NCBI RefSeq assembly: GCF_027620315.1
Contig: NZ_JAPNNL010000031.1
Span: 1 to 50,424 of the forward strand
Direction of reading: 5' to 3'
DNA length: 50,424 bases
Source of the DNA: Nonomuraea corallina
GTDB lineage: Bacteria; Actinomycetota; Actinomycetes; Streptosporangiales; Streptosporangiaceae
Under the pieces are notes generated by a model. That model searched no databases, was not told the DNA's origin, and saw only the letters and a list, made by a program, of their open reading frames with translations. A program made the translations under genes and the position numbers. Within the stretch, counting starts at the first letter, position 1. Each line of letters opens with the position of its first letter. Of the stretch, positions 26,209-41,403 are shown in pieces.

Positions 26209-26240
26209 TGCGAAGAGTGTGCAGAATGAGGTGCTTCGCA
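26209..26240. promoter_or_regulatory. Inverted repeat upstream of the ABC locus
   Basis: TGCGAAG (26209-26215) and CTTCGCA (26234-26240) are perfect inverted repeats 18 bases apart. They lie within the promoter or leader region 35 bp before the binding-protein start. They could be a regulator site or an RNA stem. They do not match an iron-box (IdeR/DmdR1) consensus. Confidence 0.35.
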
Positions 26241-26274
26241 TCACTATCGTTCTAGCAGCACCGGAGACCACCGC

Positions 26275-27348
26275 ATGAGGCGCCTCCCCCGTACCGCTCC
26301 AGCCCTCCCCCACGTGCGCGCCAGAGGCGGTCACCGGATCAAGGCGAAGCTCACCGCCCTGGCCGCGGCTCTGACCCTGACCGCCTGCGGGCAGGCTCCC
26401 GCTCCCGAGGAGACCGCCCCGGCCGCGGCGCCGCAGGCCGGCTTCCCCGTCACGATCGAGAACTGCGGGCGTCAGCTCACCTTCGACCGGCCGCCGGCCA
26501 AGGTGGTGACCGGCTACCACCCCTCCCTGGAGACCCTGCTCGCCCTCGGCCTGGGTGACCGGATCGCCGGACGGACGAACTTCTCCGAGAGCGCCTTCCT
26601 GCCCGGGCAGCAGGAGCAGTACGACAAGATCCCGGAGATCTCCGACACGATCATGCTGCCGCAGAAGGAGATCATGCTCTCCCAGGGCGCGGACTTCGTC
26701 CTCGACAACGCGATGGCGAGCTTCGACGCCGCGGGCGGTTACGCGACCGTGGAGGAGCTGAACGCGGCCGGCACCCCCGTGTACATCCTGGGCGGCTGGT
26801 GCAGCCCCGAGGAGGTGCTCGAGTTCACCATCGACGACACCTTCGACGACCTGCGCAACCTCGGCAAGATCTTCGGCGTCTCCGACCGGGCCGAGGCCCT
26901 GGTCGGCGAGCTGCAAGGCCGGCTGGACGACGTCAAGAAGCGCGTCGAGGGCCGTACCCCGGTCAAGGTGCTGGCCACCGACGGCGGCAAGGGCCCGGTC
27001 AACGCCTACGGCGGCTCCGGGATCACCCACCAGATGATCACCCTGGCCGGCGGCGTCAACGTGCTGGCCGACGTCAAGGGCGACTACACCGAGGTCAGCG
27101 TCGAAAAGATCAGCGCCTCGCAGCCCGAGGCCCTTCTCGTCAGCGACTACGCCACGCTGCGCGGCGAGGACATGCCGACGTCACCGGCCAAGGCCGCCGA
27201 GGCCTTCGCCATCGCCAGGAACAGCCCGGCCGCCAAGGATCACCGCTACCTCGCGGTGCCCGTGGCGGCCCAGCACCCGGGATACCGCAACATCCTCGCC
27301 GTCACGGACCTCGCCCGGTTCCTGCACCCGGACGCCTTCACCCCGTGA
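26275..27348 (+). CDS. ABC transporter substrate-binding lipoprotein (FecB/BtuF-like)
   Basis: A protein of 357 residues. A lipoprotein signal ends in the lipobox LTAC with Cys38. The mature part has the helical-backbone (class III) fold of siderophore- or cobalamin-binding proteins (TGYHPSLETLLALGLGDRIAG; SASQPEALLVSDYATLRG). It would capture an Fe-siderophore, heme or corrinoid outside the membrane. The ATG at 26275 follows GGAG at eight bases. The stop overlaps the permease start (GTGA). The locus has no biosynthetic genes, so the ligand is probably a xenosiderophore or vitamin. Confidence 0.9.
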   Translation: MRRLPRTAPALPHVRARGGHRIKAKLTALAAALTLTACGQAPAPEETAPAAAPQAGFPVTIENCGRQLTFDRPPAKVVTGYHPSLETLLALGLGDRIAGRTNFSESAFLPGQQEQYDKIPEISDTIMLPQKEIMLSQGADFVLDNAMASFDAAGGYATVEELNAAGTPVYILGGWCSPEEVLEFTIDDTFDDLRNLGKIFGVSDRAEALVGELQGRLDDVKKRVEGRTPVKVLATDGGKGPVNAYGGSGITHQMITLAGGVNVLADVKGDYTEVSVEKISASQPEALLVSDYATLRGEDMPTSPAKAAEAFAIARNSPAAKDHRYLAVPVAAQHPGYRNILAVTDLARFLHPDAFTP

Positions 27349-28463
27349 CCAGCGAAACCCGGCAGCAGGCGGCGCCCGCCGAGGTCGCGGGCGCCCGGCC
27401 GCCCGTCCGGCGCCGCGGCCGGTTCGCGGGGCTCGTCGTCGCGCTGTCCGTGGCCGTCGTCGCCTCTACCTGGCTGGCGGTGAGCATCGGCGCGATTCCC
27501 GTCGCGCTGTCCGACGCGTGGGGCATCGTCGCCGACCGCGTGGTCCCCGGCGTGGTCCCGGGCGTCGTGCCGCGCACGTGGACGCCGGTGCAGGAGCAGA
27601 TCGTGTGGGAGTTCCGGCTGCCGCGCGCGCTGCTGGCGCTCCTGGTCGGCGCCGGGCTGGCGGTGGTCGGAGCGGTGCTGCAGGCTCTGGTGCGCAACCC
27701 GCTGGCGGACCCGTTCCTGCTCGGGGTCTCCTCCGGGGCCTCCTTCGGCGCGGTGCTCGTGCTCATCCTGGGCGCCTCCGCGCTGGGCGGGCTGTCTCTG
27801 TCGGCCGCCGCCTTCGCCGGCTCCCTGCTCGCGCTGGTGCTGGTGTACGTGCTGGCGCAGCGCTCGGGCCGGATCACGCCGTCGCGGCTGGTGCTGGCCG
27901 GGGTGGCGCTGGCGTACCTGTTCCAGGCCGCCTACAGCTTCGTGCTGCAACTGGCGCAGAGCGGGCGGGCGGCCCAGCAGGTGCTGTTCTGGCTGATGGG
28001 CAGTCTCGGCGGCGCCCGCTGGGACGTGCTGCCGCTGCCGGCCCTGGTGCTGGTCGCCGGGGTGGCGTACCTGCTGCTGCAGTACCGGCCGCTGAACGCG
28101 CTGGCCGCCGGTGAGGAGACCGCGATCTCCCTGGGGGTGAACGTCAACCGCTTCCGCCTCAGCCTGTTCGTGCTGACCTCGCTGCTGGTGGGCGTGATGG
28201 TGGCCACCAGCGGCGCGATCGCGTTCGTCGGGCTGATCGTGCCGCACGCCGCCCGGCTGCTCGTCGGCGCCGACCATCGCCGGGTGCTGCCCGTCACCGC
28301 CCTGCTCGGCGCCGTGTTCCTCCAGCTCGTCGACATCGCCGCGCGCACCGTCAACGCGCCGCAGGAGCTGGCGCTCAGCATCGTCACCGCGCTGTTCGGC
28401 GTGCCGTTCTTCCTCTGGCTGCTGCGCCGCCGCTCCGCGGACCGGGCGGTGAACGTCTCGTGA
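27345..28463 (+). CDS. FecCD/BtuC-type ABC permease
   Basis: A protein of 372 residues with about ten helices and the family blocks VRNPLADPFLLGVSSGASFG, ATSGAIAFVGLIVPHAARLL and DIAARTVNAPQELALSIVTA. It forms the homodimeric channel of a type II importer with the preceding lipoprotein and the following ATPase. Coupled at both ends by GTGA overlaps. The 55-residue N-terminal cytoplasmic extension is Pro/Arg-rich. Confidence 0.93.
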   Translation: MTSETRQQAAPAEVAGARPPVRRRGRFAGLVVALSVAVVASTWLAVSIGAIPVALSDAWGIVADRVVPGVVPGVVPRTWTPVQEQIVWEFRLPRALLALLVGAGLAVVGAVLQALVRNPLADPFLLGVSSGASFGAVLVLILGASALGGLSLSAAAFAGSLLALVLVYVLAQRSGRITPSRLVLAGVALAYLFQAAYSFVLQLAQSGRAAQQVLFWLMGSLGGARWDVLPLPALVLVAGVAYLLLQYRPLNALAAGEETAISLGVNVNRFRLSLFVLTSLLVGVMVATSGAIAFVGLIVPHAARLLVGADHRRVLPVTALLGAVFLQLVDIAARTVNAPQELALSIVTALFGVPFFLWLLRRRSADRAVNVS

Positions 28464-29203
28464 AGCTCGACCTGCGCAACGTGTCCGTCGCGGCCGACGG
28501 CACCCCGATCGTGCACGAGGCCGACCTGCTGGTGGCCGACGGCGAGTTCGTGACCCTGGTGGGGCCGAACGGCTGCGGCAAGTCCACCCTGCTCCGCGCC
28601 ATCTACCGGGCGCTGCGCCCCACCGCGGGGCTCATCACCGTGGACGGCGACGACGTGCACCGGCTGCCCGCCCGTCAGGCCGCCCAGCGGACCGCGGTCG
28701 TCGCCCAGGAGACCCCCGCCGACCTGGACTTCACGGTGTCCGAGATCGTCCGTATGGGCCGCACCCCGTACCGGGCCGACGCCCGCGCCGACGAGGAGCT
28801 GTGCGCGCGGGCGCTGGACCGGGTCGGCCTGTCGGGCGCCGCCGGCCGGATCTTCGCCACCCTGTCCGGCGGCGAGAAGCAACGCGTCCTGCTCGCCCGC
28901 GCCCTGGCCCAGCAGACCCGCCTGCTCCTGCTGGACGAGCCCACCTCCCACCTCGACATCCGCCACCAGCTGGAGATCCTGCACCTGGTGCGCGAGCTCG
29001 GCATCGCCACCCTCGCCGTGCTGCACGACCTCAACCAGGCCACCGCCTTCAGCGACCGCCTGTACGTGATGAGCGCCGGCCGCATCGTCGCCGGCGGACC
29101 GCCCGAGCAGGTCCTCACCCCCGACCTGATCTCCCAGGTGTACGGCGTGCGCGCCGTGCACCGCACCCAGCTCGTCTTCGAGCGGCTCAAGGAGGAGCAG
29201 TGA
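28460..29203 (+). CDS. FecE/BtuD-type ABC ATPase
   Basis: A protein of 247 residues with Walker A GPNGCGKSTLL (about 36-46), signature LSGGEKQRVLLARALA, Walker B LLLLDEPTSHLD and the switch His in VLHDLNQA. It powers the FecCD-type permease. GTG start overlapping the permease stop; its own stop overlaps the next gene (GTGA), placing importer and exporter-fold genes in one transcript. Confidence 0.94.
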   Translation: MKLDLRNVSVAADGTPIVHEADLLVADGEFVTLVGPNGCGKSTLLRAIYRALRPTAGLITVDGDDVHRLPARQAAQRTAVVAQETPADLDFTVSEIVRMGRTPYRADARADEELCARALDRVGLSGAAGRIFATLSGGEKQRVLLARALAQQTRLLLLDEPTSHLDIRHQLEILHLVRELGIATLAVLHDLNQATAFSDRLYVMSAGRIVAGGPPEQVLTPDLISQVYGVRAVHRTQLVFERLKEEQ

Positions 29204-30914
29204 TCCGCCGGCTGCCGGCCCTGTCACCGTCCGTCCGGTGGCGCCTGGCGGGGCTCGTGCTGTTGCTGCTGTCCATCACCGCCACCTACGTCGGGCAGGG
29301 CGTGCTCATCGCCCAGGCCCTGGCCCGCGTCTTCGCCGGTCAGGGCGCGGACGCGATCGTCTGGCCCGTCGTGGCGGTCGCCGCGCTGCAACTCGTGCGC
29401 AGCGCCGCGCTGGCCGTCCGCGAGCCCGTCGCCCTGCGCACCTCGGCCGCGGTGAAGGCGGAGCTGCGCCGGCGCCTGACCGGAAAGCTGCTGCTGCTCG
29501 GCCCCGCCCACGCCCAGCGGGCGCGCACCGGGGCGGCGCAGACCACGCTCGTGGACGGCATCGAGACCGCCGACGCCTACATCGGCAGGTTCCTGCCCCA
29601 GGTGGCCGCCTCCGTGATCGCCGCCGTCGCCGTGACCGCGTACCTGTTCACCCTGGACCCGCTGGTCGGCGGCGTCGTCCTGGCCTGCGCGCTGCTGCTG
29701 CCCGCCGTGCCGCTCCTCTCGGACCGCGTCCTGCGGGACCGCAACGCCGCCTGGCTGCGCGGCTACAAGGGCCTGTACGCCGAGAACCTCGACGCGTTGC
29801 AGGGCATGGCCACGCTCAAGGCGTTCAACGCCAGCGGGCGGCGCGGCGCCGAACTGGCCCGCCTGGCCGAGCGGTTCTGCCGCGACTCCATCCGGCTGAT
29901 GGCCGTCGTCGTCGGCTACGTCGGCGGCGTGGCGTTCGTCATCGGCCTGGGCACCGCCGTCGCCCTGGGCGCCGCCGCGCTCCGGCTGGCGGCCGGCGAG
30001 CTGACCGTCACCGAGCTGCTGATCATCCTGCTGCTCACGGCCGAGTGCTTCCGCCCGCTGAAGGAGCTGGAGTCCGCCTACCACTCCAGTCACAGCGCCG
30101 TGCCCTCGCTCAAGGCCGTCTTCGAGATCCTCGACGCCCCCGAGCCGTCGCAGGGCGAGGCCCGGATCGACCTGGACGGCCCGCCCTCGGTCGCGTTCGA
30201 CGAGGTGACGTTCACCTACCGCGAGCGCGACCGGCCCGCCCTCGACCGCTTCACCCTCGACCTCGCGCCGGGCGAGCGCGTCGCCCTCGTCGGCCGTTCC
30301 GGCGCGGGCAAGACCACGGTCGCCTCGCTGCTGCTGCGCTTCTTCGACCCCGACGCCGGCCGGGTCACCGTCAACGGCGTCGACGTCCGCGACCTGCCCC
30401 TCGACCGGCTGCGCGCCCTCGTCGCCATCGTGTCGCAGGACACGTACCTCTTCCACGGCACCGTCCGCCGCAACCTGGCGCTCGCCCGCCCCGACGCCAC
30501 CGACGACGAGCTCGAAGCCGCCGCCCGCGCCGCCCAGGCGCACGACTTCATCGCGGCCCTGCCCGACGGCTACGACACCGTCGTGGGCGAACGCGGCCTG
30601 AAACTGTCCGGCGGCGAACGCCAGCGCATCGCCATCGCCCGCGCCCTGCTCAAGGACGCCCCGATCCTCGTCCTGGACGAGGCCACCTCCAGCGTCGACG
30701 CCGCCAACGAATCCGCCATCCAGCACGCCCTCGACACCCTGTCCGGCGGCCGCACCACGCTGATGATCGCCCACCGGCTGTCCACCGTCCGCGCCGCCGA
30801 CCGGGTCATCGTCATGGCCGACGGCCGCATCGCCGAAGCCGGCCCGCCCGCCGAGCTCCTGGCCGGCCAGGGCGCCTACGCCCGGCTGGTCGCCGCCCAG
30901 AACGGAGCCGCCCG

Positions 30915-30918
<4 letters not shown>
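29200..30918 (+). CDS. Exporter-fold ABC half-transporter, first of a pair
   Basis: A protein of 572 residues: a six-helix transmembrane domain (about 1-310) fused to an ATPase with Walker A GRSGAGKTT, signature LSGGERQRIAIARALL, and Walker B ILVLDEATSSVD. It probably pairs with the next gene product. Exporter-fold heterodimers such as IrtAB and YbtPQ act as siderophore importers, so its co-translation with a FecBCD-like importer suggests iron-chelate handling; a CydDC-like thiol exporter is an alternative. Start GTG, overlapping the upstream stop. Confidence 0.9.
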
Positions 30919-32692
<1,774 letters not shown>

Positions 32693-32693
<1 letters not shown>

Positions 32694-32718
32694 CCGGCGC
32701 GGCGCCGCCCGCGCCGGT
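32693..32718. terminator. Bidirectional terminator between convergent operons
   Basis: ACCGGCGCGG (32693-32702) pairs perfectly with CCGCGCCGGT (32709-32718) over six bases. It lies exactly between the stop of the ABC operon and the stop of the minus-strand GH30 gene. No U-tract. Confidence 0.6.
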
Positions 32719-34457
32719 CAGCCGACGCGGACGAGCTGCCACTGCTGGTTGGCGCCGTTCCAGTCGTCGTACTGGACGATGGCGGCGCCGTCGGCGGTGG
32801 AGGCGCCCTGGACCTCCAGGGCCTTGCCGCTGTGCCTGCTGATGAGGCGGACGTGGCCGTCGCCGTTGATGACACGCCACTGCTGGTTGGCGCCGTTGTG
32901 GTCGGTCCACTGGACGATCGCGGCGCCGTTGGCGGTCGACCAGTTGTGCACGTCGAGCACCTTGCCGGAGTGACGGGCCCTGAGCCGGTAGTGGCCGTCG
33001 CCGGAGTCGGCGAACTGCCACCGCTGCTGGTCGCCGTCGTTGCGGGACCACTGGGTGATCCGGCCGCCGTCGGCGGTGGACAGGTTGTAGACGTCCAGCG
33101 TCTTGCCGCTGTTGCGGTTGACCAGGACATACCACGCGCTGGTGTCGACCCCTCCGGGCGTGGCCGTCACGCCGGTCACGAAGGTCGTCACGCTCCGGGC
33201 GGGGAGGGTGGCGGTGAAGGAGCCGTTCGACACGGCGGCGCTGCCCTGGGGCGCGACGTTCCTGCTCGCGTCGGTCAGCCAGGACGAGACGGCGGCCGCG
33301 GTGCTGCCGGTCAGGGTGAACTGCTGGCTCACCGCGGAGGCGCCCTTGTTGACGGCGACCACGACGACCGTGGAGTCGCCGCCCAGGTAGGCCGAGACGT
33401 AGACGTTCGACGCCGGGTTCGCCGTCGCGTCGATCCGCACGTACCCGGGTCGGACGAACCTGGCGAAGTGCGCCATGTTGGCGCCACGTTTGCTGATCTG
33501 GCCATCCTCCCGCATGGGTCCGTAACCGCGCCGGATGTACCACCAGACGTACGCCTGGAACTCCGCGTCCACCATGGCGCGGTGGATGTGCTCCCCCACG
33601 TCGAGCGCCTGGGGCCAGAGGTCCGCCGAGTCGCTGCTGTTGGGGTGGTAGACCTCGGTCATCCAGAGTTCCTTGCCCGCGCCCCTCTGCTTGAAGAGGG
33701 GATAGGGGAAGTCGGCGTACGGGGTGCCGTAGAGGTGGGCCCCGATGATGTCCACGTTGGCCAGCGCCGCCGAGTCGTTGAGGATCGGGTCCGACATGTT
33801 CTTGAGGTACTGGAAGGACTCGGGCGCGATCACCCTGGTGCTGATGGAGCCGGCGTTCTCCCGGAGGAACCGCACCAGTTCGGCGGCGGTCCACCAGGTC
33901 CACTCGTGCGCGTAGTCGGGCTCGTTCTGCACGGATATGCCGTACAGGTTCACCCCGTTGTTCCGCATGTGGGCGGTGAAGTCGTTGAGGTGCTGGGCGT
34001 AGGCGCCGTACATGGTGGACCGGAGGCGCCGGGCGTTGGTCTGACCGCCGCGGACGAAGGTCTCGACCATGTGCGCGGGGGGATTCCAGGGCGAGGCGAT
34101 GACGGTCGCCCCGAGCTCGGCCGCGCGCCTGGCCGTGGCCAGGTCGCGGCTCCAGTCCGCCTGGTTCTCGGGGACGGGGATCCGCAGCACGGAGAACCCC
34201 AGCCGCCCCTCGCCCGTGCCGAACGCCGTGTCACGCTGGGCGGCTGTCAGGTCGCCGATCCAGGCCGCGTGGGTCATGCCGCCGAAGCCCCGGATCGTCT
34301 GCCGCCGGGCCGCCGGGTTGATGAACGCCGTCGCGGCGGCGCCGGCGGCCGACGGCATGGCCGTGAGGACCGGCAGGGCGCCCATGGCGGCCAGCGCCGT
34401 TCTCCGGCTGAACGACGTTCGCTCCTTGTTCCCGGGTTCGTCGCGGCCCTGCGTCAT
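32718..34457 (-). CDS. Secreted GH30 glucuronoxylanase (GH30_8-like) with ricin-type lectin domain
   Basis: A protein of 579 residues. A Tat signal (FSRRTALAAMGALPVLTA) is followed by the GH30 barrel. The acid/base is Glu179 in SVQNEPDY and the nucleophile Glu268 in ELWMTEVYHP. The SKRGANMAHFARFVRPGYVR block and the beta-domain after it follow Bacillus XynC, a xylanase needing glucuronic acid branches. A ricin-B lectin (CBM13) trefoil with QQW repeats occupies about 447-579. The ATG at 34457 follows AGGAGGAG. Upstream are a GAGCGCTC palindrome and LacI-type and GAAANTTTC operators, implying induction by plant polysaccharide fragments. Confidence 0.92.
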   Translation of the reverse strand: MTQGRDEPGNKERTSFSRRTALAAMGALPVLTAMPSAAGAAATAFINPAARRQTIRGFGGMTHAAWIGDLTAAQRDTAFGTGEGRLGFSVLRIPVPENQADWSRDLATARRAAELGATVIASPWNPPAHMVETFVRGGQTNARRLRSTMYGAYAQHLNDFTAHMRNNGVNLYGISVQNEPDYAHEWTWWTAAELVRFLRENAGSISTRVIAPESFQYLKNMSDPILNDSAALANVDIIGAHLYGTPYADFPYPLFKQRGAGKELWMTEVYHPNSSDSADLWPQALDVGEHIHRAMVDAEFQAYVWWYIRRGYGPMREDGQISKRGANMAHFARFVRPGYVRIDATANPASNVYVSAYLGGDSTVVVVAVNKGASAVSQQFTLTGSTAAAVSSWLTDASRNVAPQGSAAVSNGSFTATLPARSVTTFVTGVTATPGGVDTSAWYVLVNRNSGKTLDVYNLSTADGGRITQWSRNDGDQQRWQFADSGDGHYRLRARHSGKVLDVHNWSTANGAAIVQWTDHNGANQQWRVINGDGHVRLISRHSGKALEVQGASTADGAAIVQYDDWNGANQQWQLVRVG

Positions 34458-34494
34458 GTCTCCTCCTGCGGGTGTCGGGGTGGCGAGCACCCTT

Positions 34495-34510
34495 GGGGAG
34501 AGCGCTCCCC
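34495..34510. promoter_or_regulatory. LacI-type (CebR-like) operator before GH30
   Basis: GGGGAGAGCGCTCCCC is a 16-bp palindrome with one mismatched pair. It resembles the GGGAGCGCTCCC box used by CebR and similar LacI regulators in actinomycetes. It is 38 bp upstream of the GH30 start. Confidence 0.6.
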
Positions 34511-34554
34511 TACGCACGAGCCGGACCTTGTCCGACCGTTCTGGAACGGGCCTG

Positions 34555-34568
34555 TGTTTGCGCTAACA
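34555..34568. promoter_or_regulatory. LacI-type operator, copy 1
   Basis: TGTTTGCGCTAACA is one base from the perfect palindrome at 34939. It lies about 100 bp upstream of the GH30 gene. Confidence 0.6.
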
Positions 34569-34753
34569 CCGGTCGGGAGGACGGTAAAGGCCCCTGGCTC
34601 GGCCCGTCAATCGCGGCACCCGGCTCCCCTCCCGGCTCCGCCCCCCGCCCGCGGCGCGGTCCGGCGGTCCGGCGGTGCCCGGAACACGGAACACGGTGAG
34701 CACAGGCCGGGGCGGGCGGCCCGGACCCGCCAGGACCGTCCGCCGTGACGCGC

Positions 34754-34766
34754 GTGAAACTTTCAC
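34754..34766. promoter_or_regulatory. Xylanase-type GAAANTTTC operator
   Basis: GTGAAACTTTCAC is a perfect palindrome around a central base and contains GAAACTTTC, the operator core reported for actinomycete xylanase genes. It sits mid-way in the divergent intergenic region. Confidence 0.55.
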
Positions 34767-34938
34767 CTGCGCGGACGGTGCCAAGCGGCTCGCGCGGGAG
34801 ACGAAACGCCAGGCGGCACGGCGCTCCGGGAGCGCGGCCCGGGACCGGCCGGGGCCGCCCTCGTTGACGCCGGACCGGACCTCGGATGTACTCCGCACCG
34901 ACACCCTCGTCGGAGCGGGCTCCGCGAGACCCATCGAT

Positions 34939-34952
34939 TGTTAGCGCTAACA
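34939..34952. promoter_or_regulatory. LacI-type operator, copy 2 (perfect palindrome)
   Basis: TGTTAGCGCTAACA is a perfect 14-bp palindrome with the CG centre typical of LacI-family sites. It precedes the small frame at 34986 and lies about 180 bp upstream of GH127. Confidence 0.7.
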
Positions 34953-34985
34953 CCACCACCCGCGCGCGCCCCGGAAAGGAACCCC

Positions 34986-35144
34986 GTGTCCCCCATCCGC
35001 AGGCAGTTCGGCCCGGTCACGGCCGCGCCGCCCTCCGCCCGCACCGCCGGCTCCCGGCCGAACGTGCGCCGACGCCACGTCCGGGGTGACGCCAGGCCAG
35101 AAATGTTATCGCTAACACAAGCCGAGGAGTCCCCATGCCCCTGA
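34986..35144 (+). CDS. Possible small or decayed ORF between two operators
   Basis: A GTG with a well-placed AAAGGA opens a 52-residue frame starting VSPIRRQFGPVTAAPPSA and overlapping the GH127 start. The operator-ribosome site-start arrangement copies that of GH127. The opening resembles the start of an exported protein whose signal core has been lost, so it may be a gene remnant. Otherwise the 677-bp gap holds only operators. Confidence 0.25.
   Translation: MSPIRRQFGPVTAAPPSARTAGSRPNVRRRHVRGDARPEMLSLTQAEESPCP
35104..35117. promoter_or_regulatory. LacI-type operator, copy 3
   Basis: TGTTATCGCTAACA is one base from the perfect palindrome. It lies only 17 bp before the GH127 ATG, so a bound repressor would block the promoter or elongation. 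Confidence 0.65.
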
Positions 35145-37842
35145 GCCGCCGCCAACTCCTCCAGGGCGCGGCCGTCGCGCTCACGTCCGCCGGCCGGCCC
35201 GCCGGCGGCGCCCAGGCCGCGGCCGCGATCCCCTGGGCCAGAGCCGACCTCGGCGTCGCCGCCCACGCGTTCGACCTCGGCCAGGTCCGGCTCACCGCCG
35301 GCCGCTGGCTGGACAACCAGAACCGCACGCTGGCCTATCTGCGCTTCGCCGACGTCGACCGACTGCTGTACGTCTTCCGGGCCAACCACCGCCTGTCCAC
35401 CAACGGCGCGCCGGCCAACGGCGGCTGGGACGCGCCCGGCTTCCCGTTCCGGTCCCACGTGCAGGGCCACTTCCTGACCGCGTGGGCGCAGGCCCACGCC
35501 GCGCTCGGCGACACCACCTGCCGGGACAAGGCCGACCACATGGTCGCCGAACTGGCCCGGTGCCAGGCCAACAACGGCGCGGCCGGATTCGGCGCCGGCT
35601 ACCTGTCCGGCTTCCCCGAGTCCGACATCACCGCCGTGGAGAACCGCACCCTGACCAACGGCAACGTCCCGTACTACTGCATCCACAAGACCCTCGCCGG
35701 GCTCCTGGACGTGTGGCGGCTGATCGGCAACACCCAGGCCAGGACCGTGCTGCTGGCCCTGGCCGGATGGGTGGACGCCCGTACGTCACGGCTCAGCCCG
35801 AGCCAGACGCAGGCCATGCTCGGCACCGAGTTCGGCGGCATGAACGCCGTCCTGACGGACCTGTACCAGATGACCGGCGACGCCCGCTGGCTGACCACGG
35901 CCCAGCGGTTCGACCACGCCGCCGTGTTCGACCCGCTGGCCGCCGGCCAGGACCGGCTCAACGGCCTGCACGCCAACACCCAGGTGCCCAAGTGGGTCGG
36001 CGCGGCACGCGAGTACAAGGCGACGGGCACCGGCCGGTACCGCGACATCGCCGCCAACGCCTGGTCCATCACCGTCGGCGCGCACACGTACGTGAACGGT
36101 TCCAACAGCCAGGCCGAGCACTTCCGCGCCCCCGGCGCGATCGCCGCGCACCTGACCCGTGACACCGGCGAGGCGTGCAACACCTACAACATGCTCAAGC
36201 TGACCCGGGAGCTGTGGCTGCTGTCCCCGGGCCGGGCCGACTACGTCGACTACTACGAGAACGCCCTGCTCAACCATCTGATGGGGCAGCAGGACCCGGT
36301 CGACGCGCACGGACGCCTCACCTACTTCACCCCGCTCAACCCGGGCGGGCGGCGCGGCGTCGGCCCGGCCTGGGGCGGCGGCACCTGGAGCACCGACTAC
36401 AACTCCTTCTGGTGCTGCCAGGGCACCGGCATCGAGACCAACACCAAGCTGATGGACTCGATCTACTTCCACGACGGCGCCACCCTGTTCGTGAACCTGT
36501 TCGTGCCCTCCACGCTCAACTGGAGCCAGCGGGGCGTCACGGTCACGCAGACCACCGACTTCCCGGTGGGCGACACCACGACGCTGCGGGTGACCGGTGA
36601 GGCGGGCGGGTCGTGGACGATGCGCGTCCGCATCCCGGCCTGGACGCAGGGCGCCACCGTCAGCGTCAACGGCGTGCGGCAGGACGTCGCCGTCACGCCC
36701 GGCTCCTACGCCGCCCTGACCCGCTCGTGGACGCCGGGCGACACCGTGACCGTGCGGCTGCCCATGCGGGTCGTCCTGCGGCCCGCCCCGGACAACCCGA
36801 ACATCCAGGCCGTCACGTACGGCCCGGTCGTGCTGTCCGGCGAGTACGGCGACACCGCCCTGTCGGCGGCCCCGGCCCTGACCCCCTCGTCGATCACCAG
36901 GACCGGCGCCTCGTCCCTGGCCTTCACCGCCACCGCCGGTGGGGCGCAGGTGCGGCTGAGGCCGTTCTATGACGCCCACCACCACAACTACGTCGTCTAC
37001 TGGAACACCGGAGGTCCGGGCCAGGCCACCTTCCGGCTGCTCAACGCGGCCAGCGGGCTGGCCCTCGGCATCCAGAACATGTCCACCGCCGACGGCGGCC
37101 TGGCCCTGCAGTGGACCGACAACGGCACCGCCGACCACGACTGGGTGCCCATCGCGGACGGCGACGCCGTGCGCTGGCGCAACGCGCACAGCGGCAAGGT
37201 GCTCGGCGTCGAGAACATGTCGGCCGCCGACGACGCCCGGGTGCTGCAGTGGGGTGACACGGGCACCGCCGACCACCGCTGGACGGTGACGGACGCGGGC
37301 GACGGCTCGGTCAAGATCCGCAATGTCCACAGCGCCAAGCTGCTCGGCATCAGGAACGGTTCGACCGCCAACGGCGCGCAGGCGGTCCAGGACTCCGACA
37401 ACGGCAGCGCGGACAACCAGTGGCGGCTGGTGCCGAACGGCGCGCGGCGGATCCAGAACGTCGGCACCGGGATGGTGCTCGGCGTGAGCGCCATGTCCAC
37501 GGCCGACGGCGCGCTCGTCGTCCAGTGGGGCGACACCGGCACCGCCGACCACCTGTGGACGGCGATCGTCGACACCGGAGGCTACCTGCGGCTGCGCAAC
37601 TCCCACAGCCAGAAGGTGCTGGGCGTGGAGAACATGGGCACCGCCTCAGGGTCGCGTGTCGTGCAGTGGGCCGACAACGGCACCGCCGACCATCGCTGGC
37701 GGCTGCGCTACCGGCCGGCGGCCGCCTTCCGGATCCAGTGCGCCAACGGCGGCCGGGTTCTCGGCCTCGCGGGCGCCGCCCAGGGCGCGCAGGTCGTGCT
37801 CGCCGACGACGACGGCTCCGACACCACCCTCTGGAGGTTCCT

Positions 37843-37846
<4 letters not shown>
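35135..37846 (+). CDS. Secreted GH127 beta-L-arabinofuranosidase with ricin-like lectin repeats
   Basis: A protein of 903 residues. It has a twin-arginine-like export signal (LSRRQLLQGAAVALTS). The (alpha/alpha)6 GH127 domain spans about 40-560. Zinc ligands and nucleophile are visible: Glu346 and Cys348 (GEACNTYNM), and Cys427-Cys428 (FWCCQGTGIE). These match the Glu/Cys/Cys/Cys site of HypBA1, whose first Cys of the pair is the nucleophile. The C-terminal 270 residues hold about six ricin-like repeats with an NMSTADG / NGTADHxW pattern rather than classical QxW. The ATG at 35135 follows AGGAG, and the stop overlaps GH43 (GTGA). Confidence 0.92.
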
Positions 37847-41338
<3,492 letters not shown>

Positions 41339-41403
41339 GGAGGCGTCCCCGGCCGGCCCGCGCCGGCCCCGGAGGAGAGCAGACGTGACGCACCCGGCGC
41401 GGG

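Noticed and set aside
26174..26274. Iron box (IdeR/DmdR1) before the ABC locus
   Set aside because: No TTAGGTTAGGCTAACCTAA-like sequence; only the unrelated TGCGAAG/CTTCGCA repeat is present.
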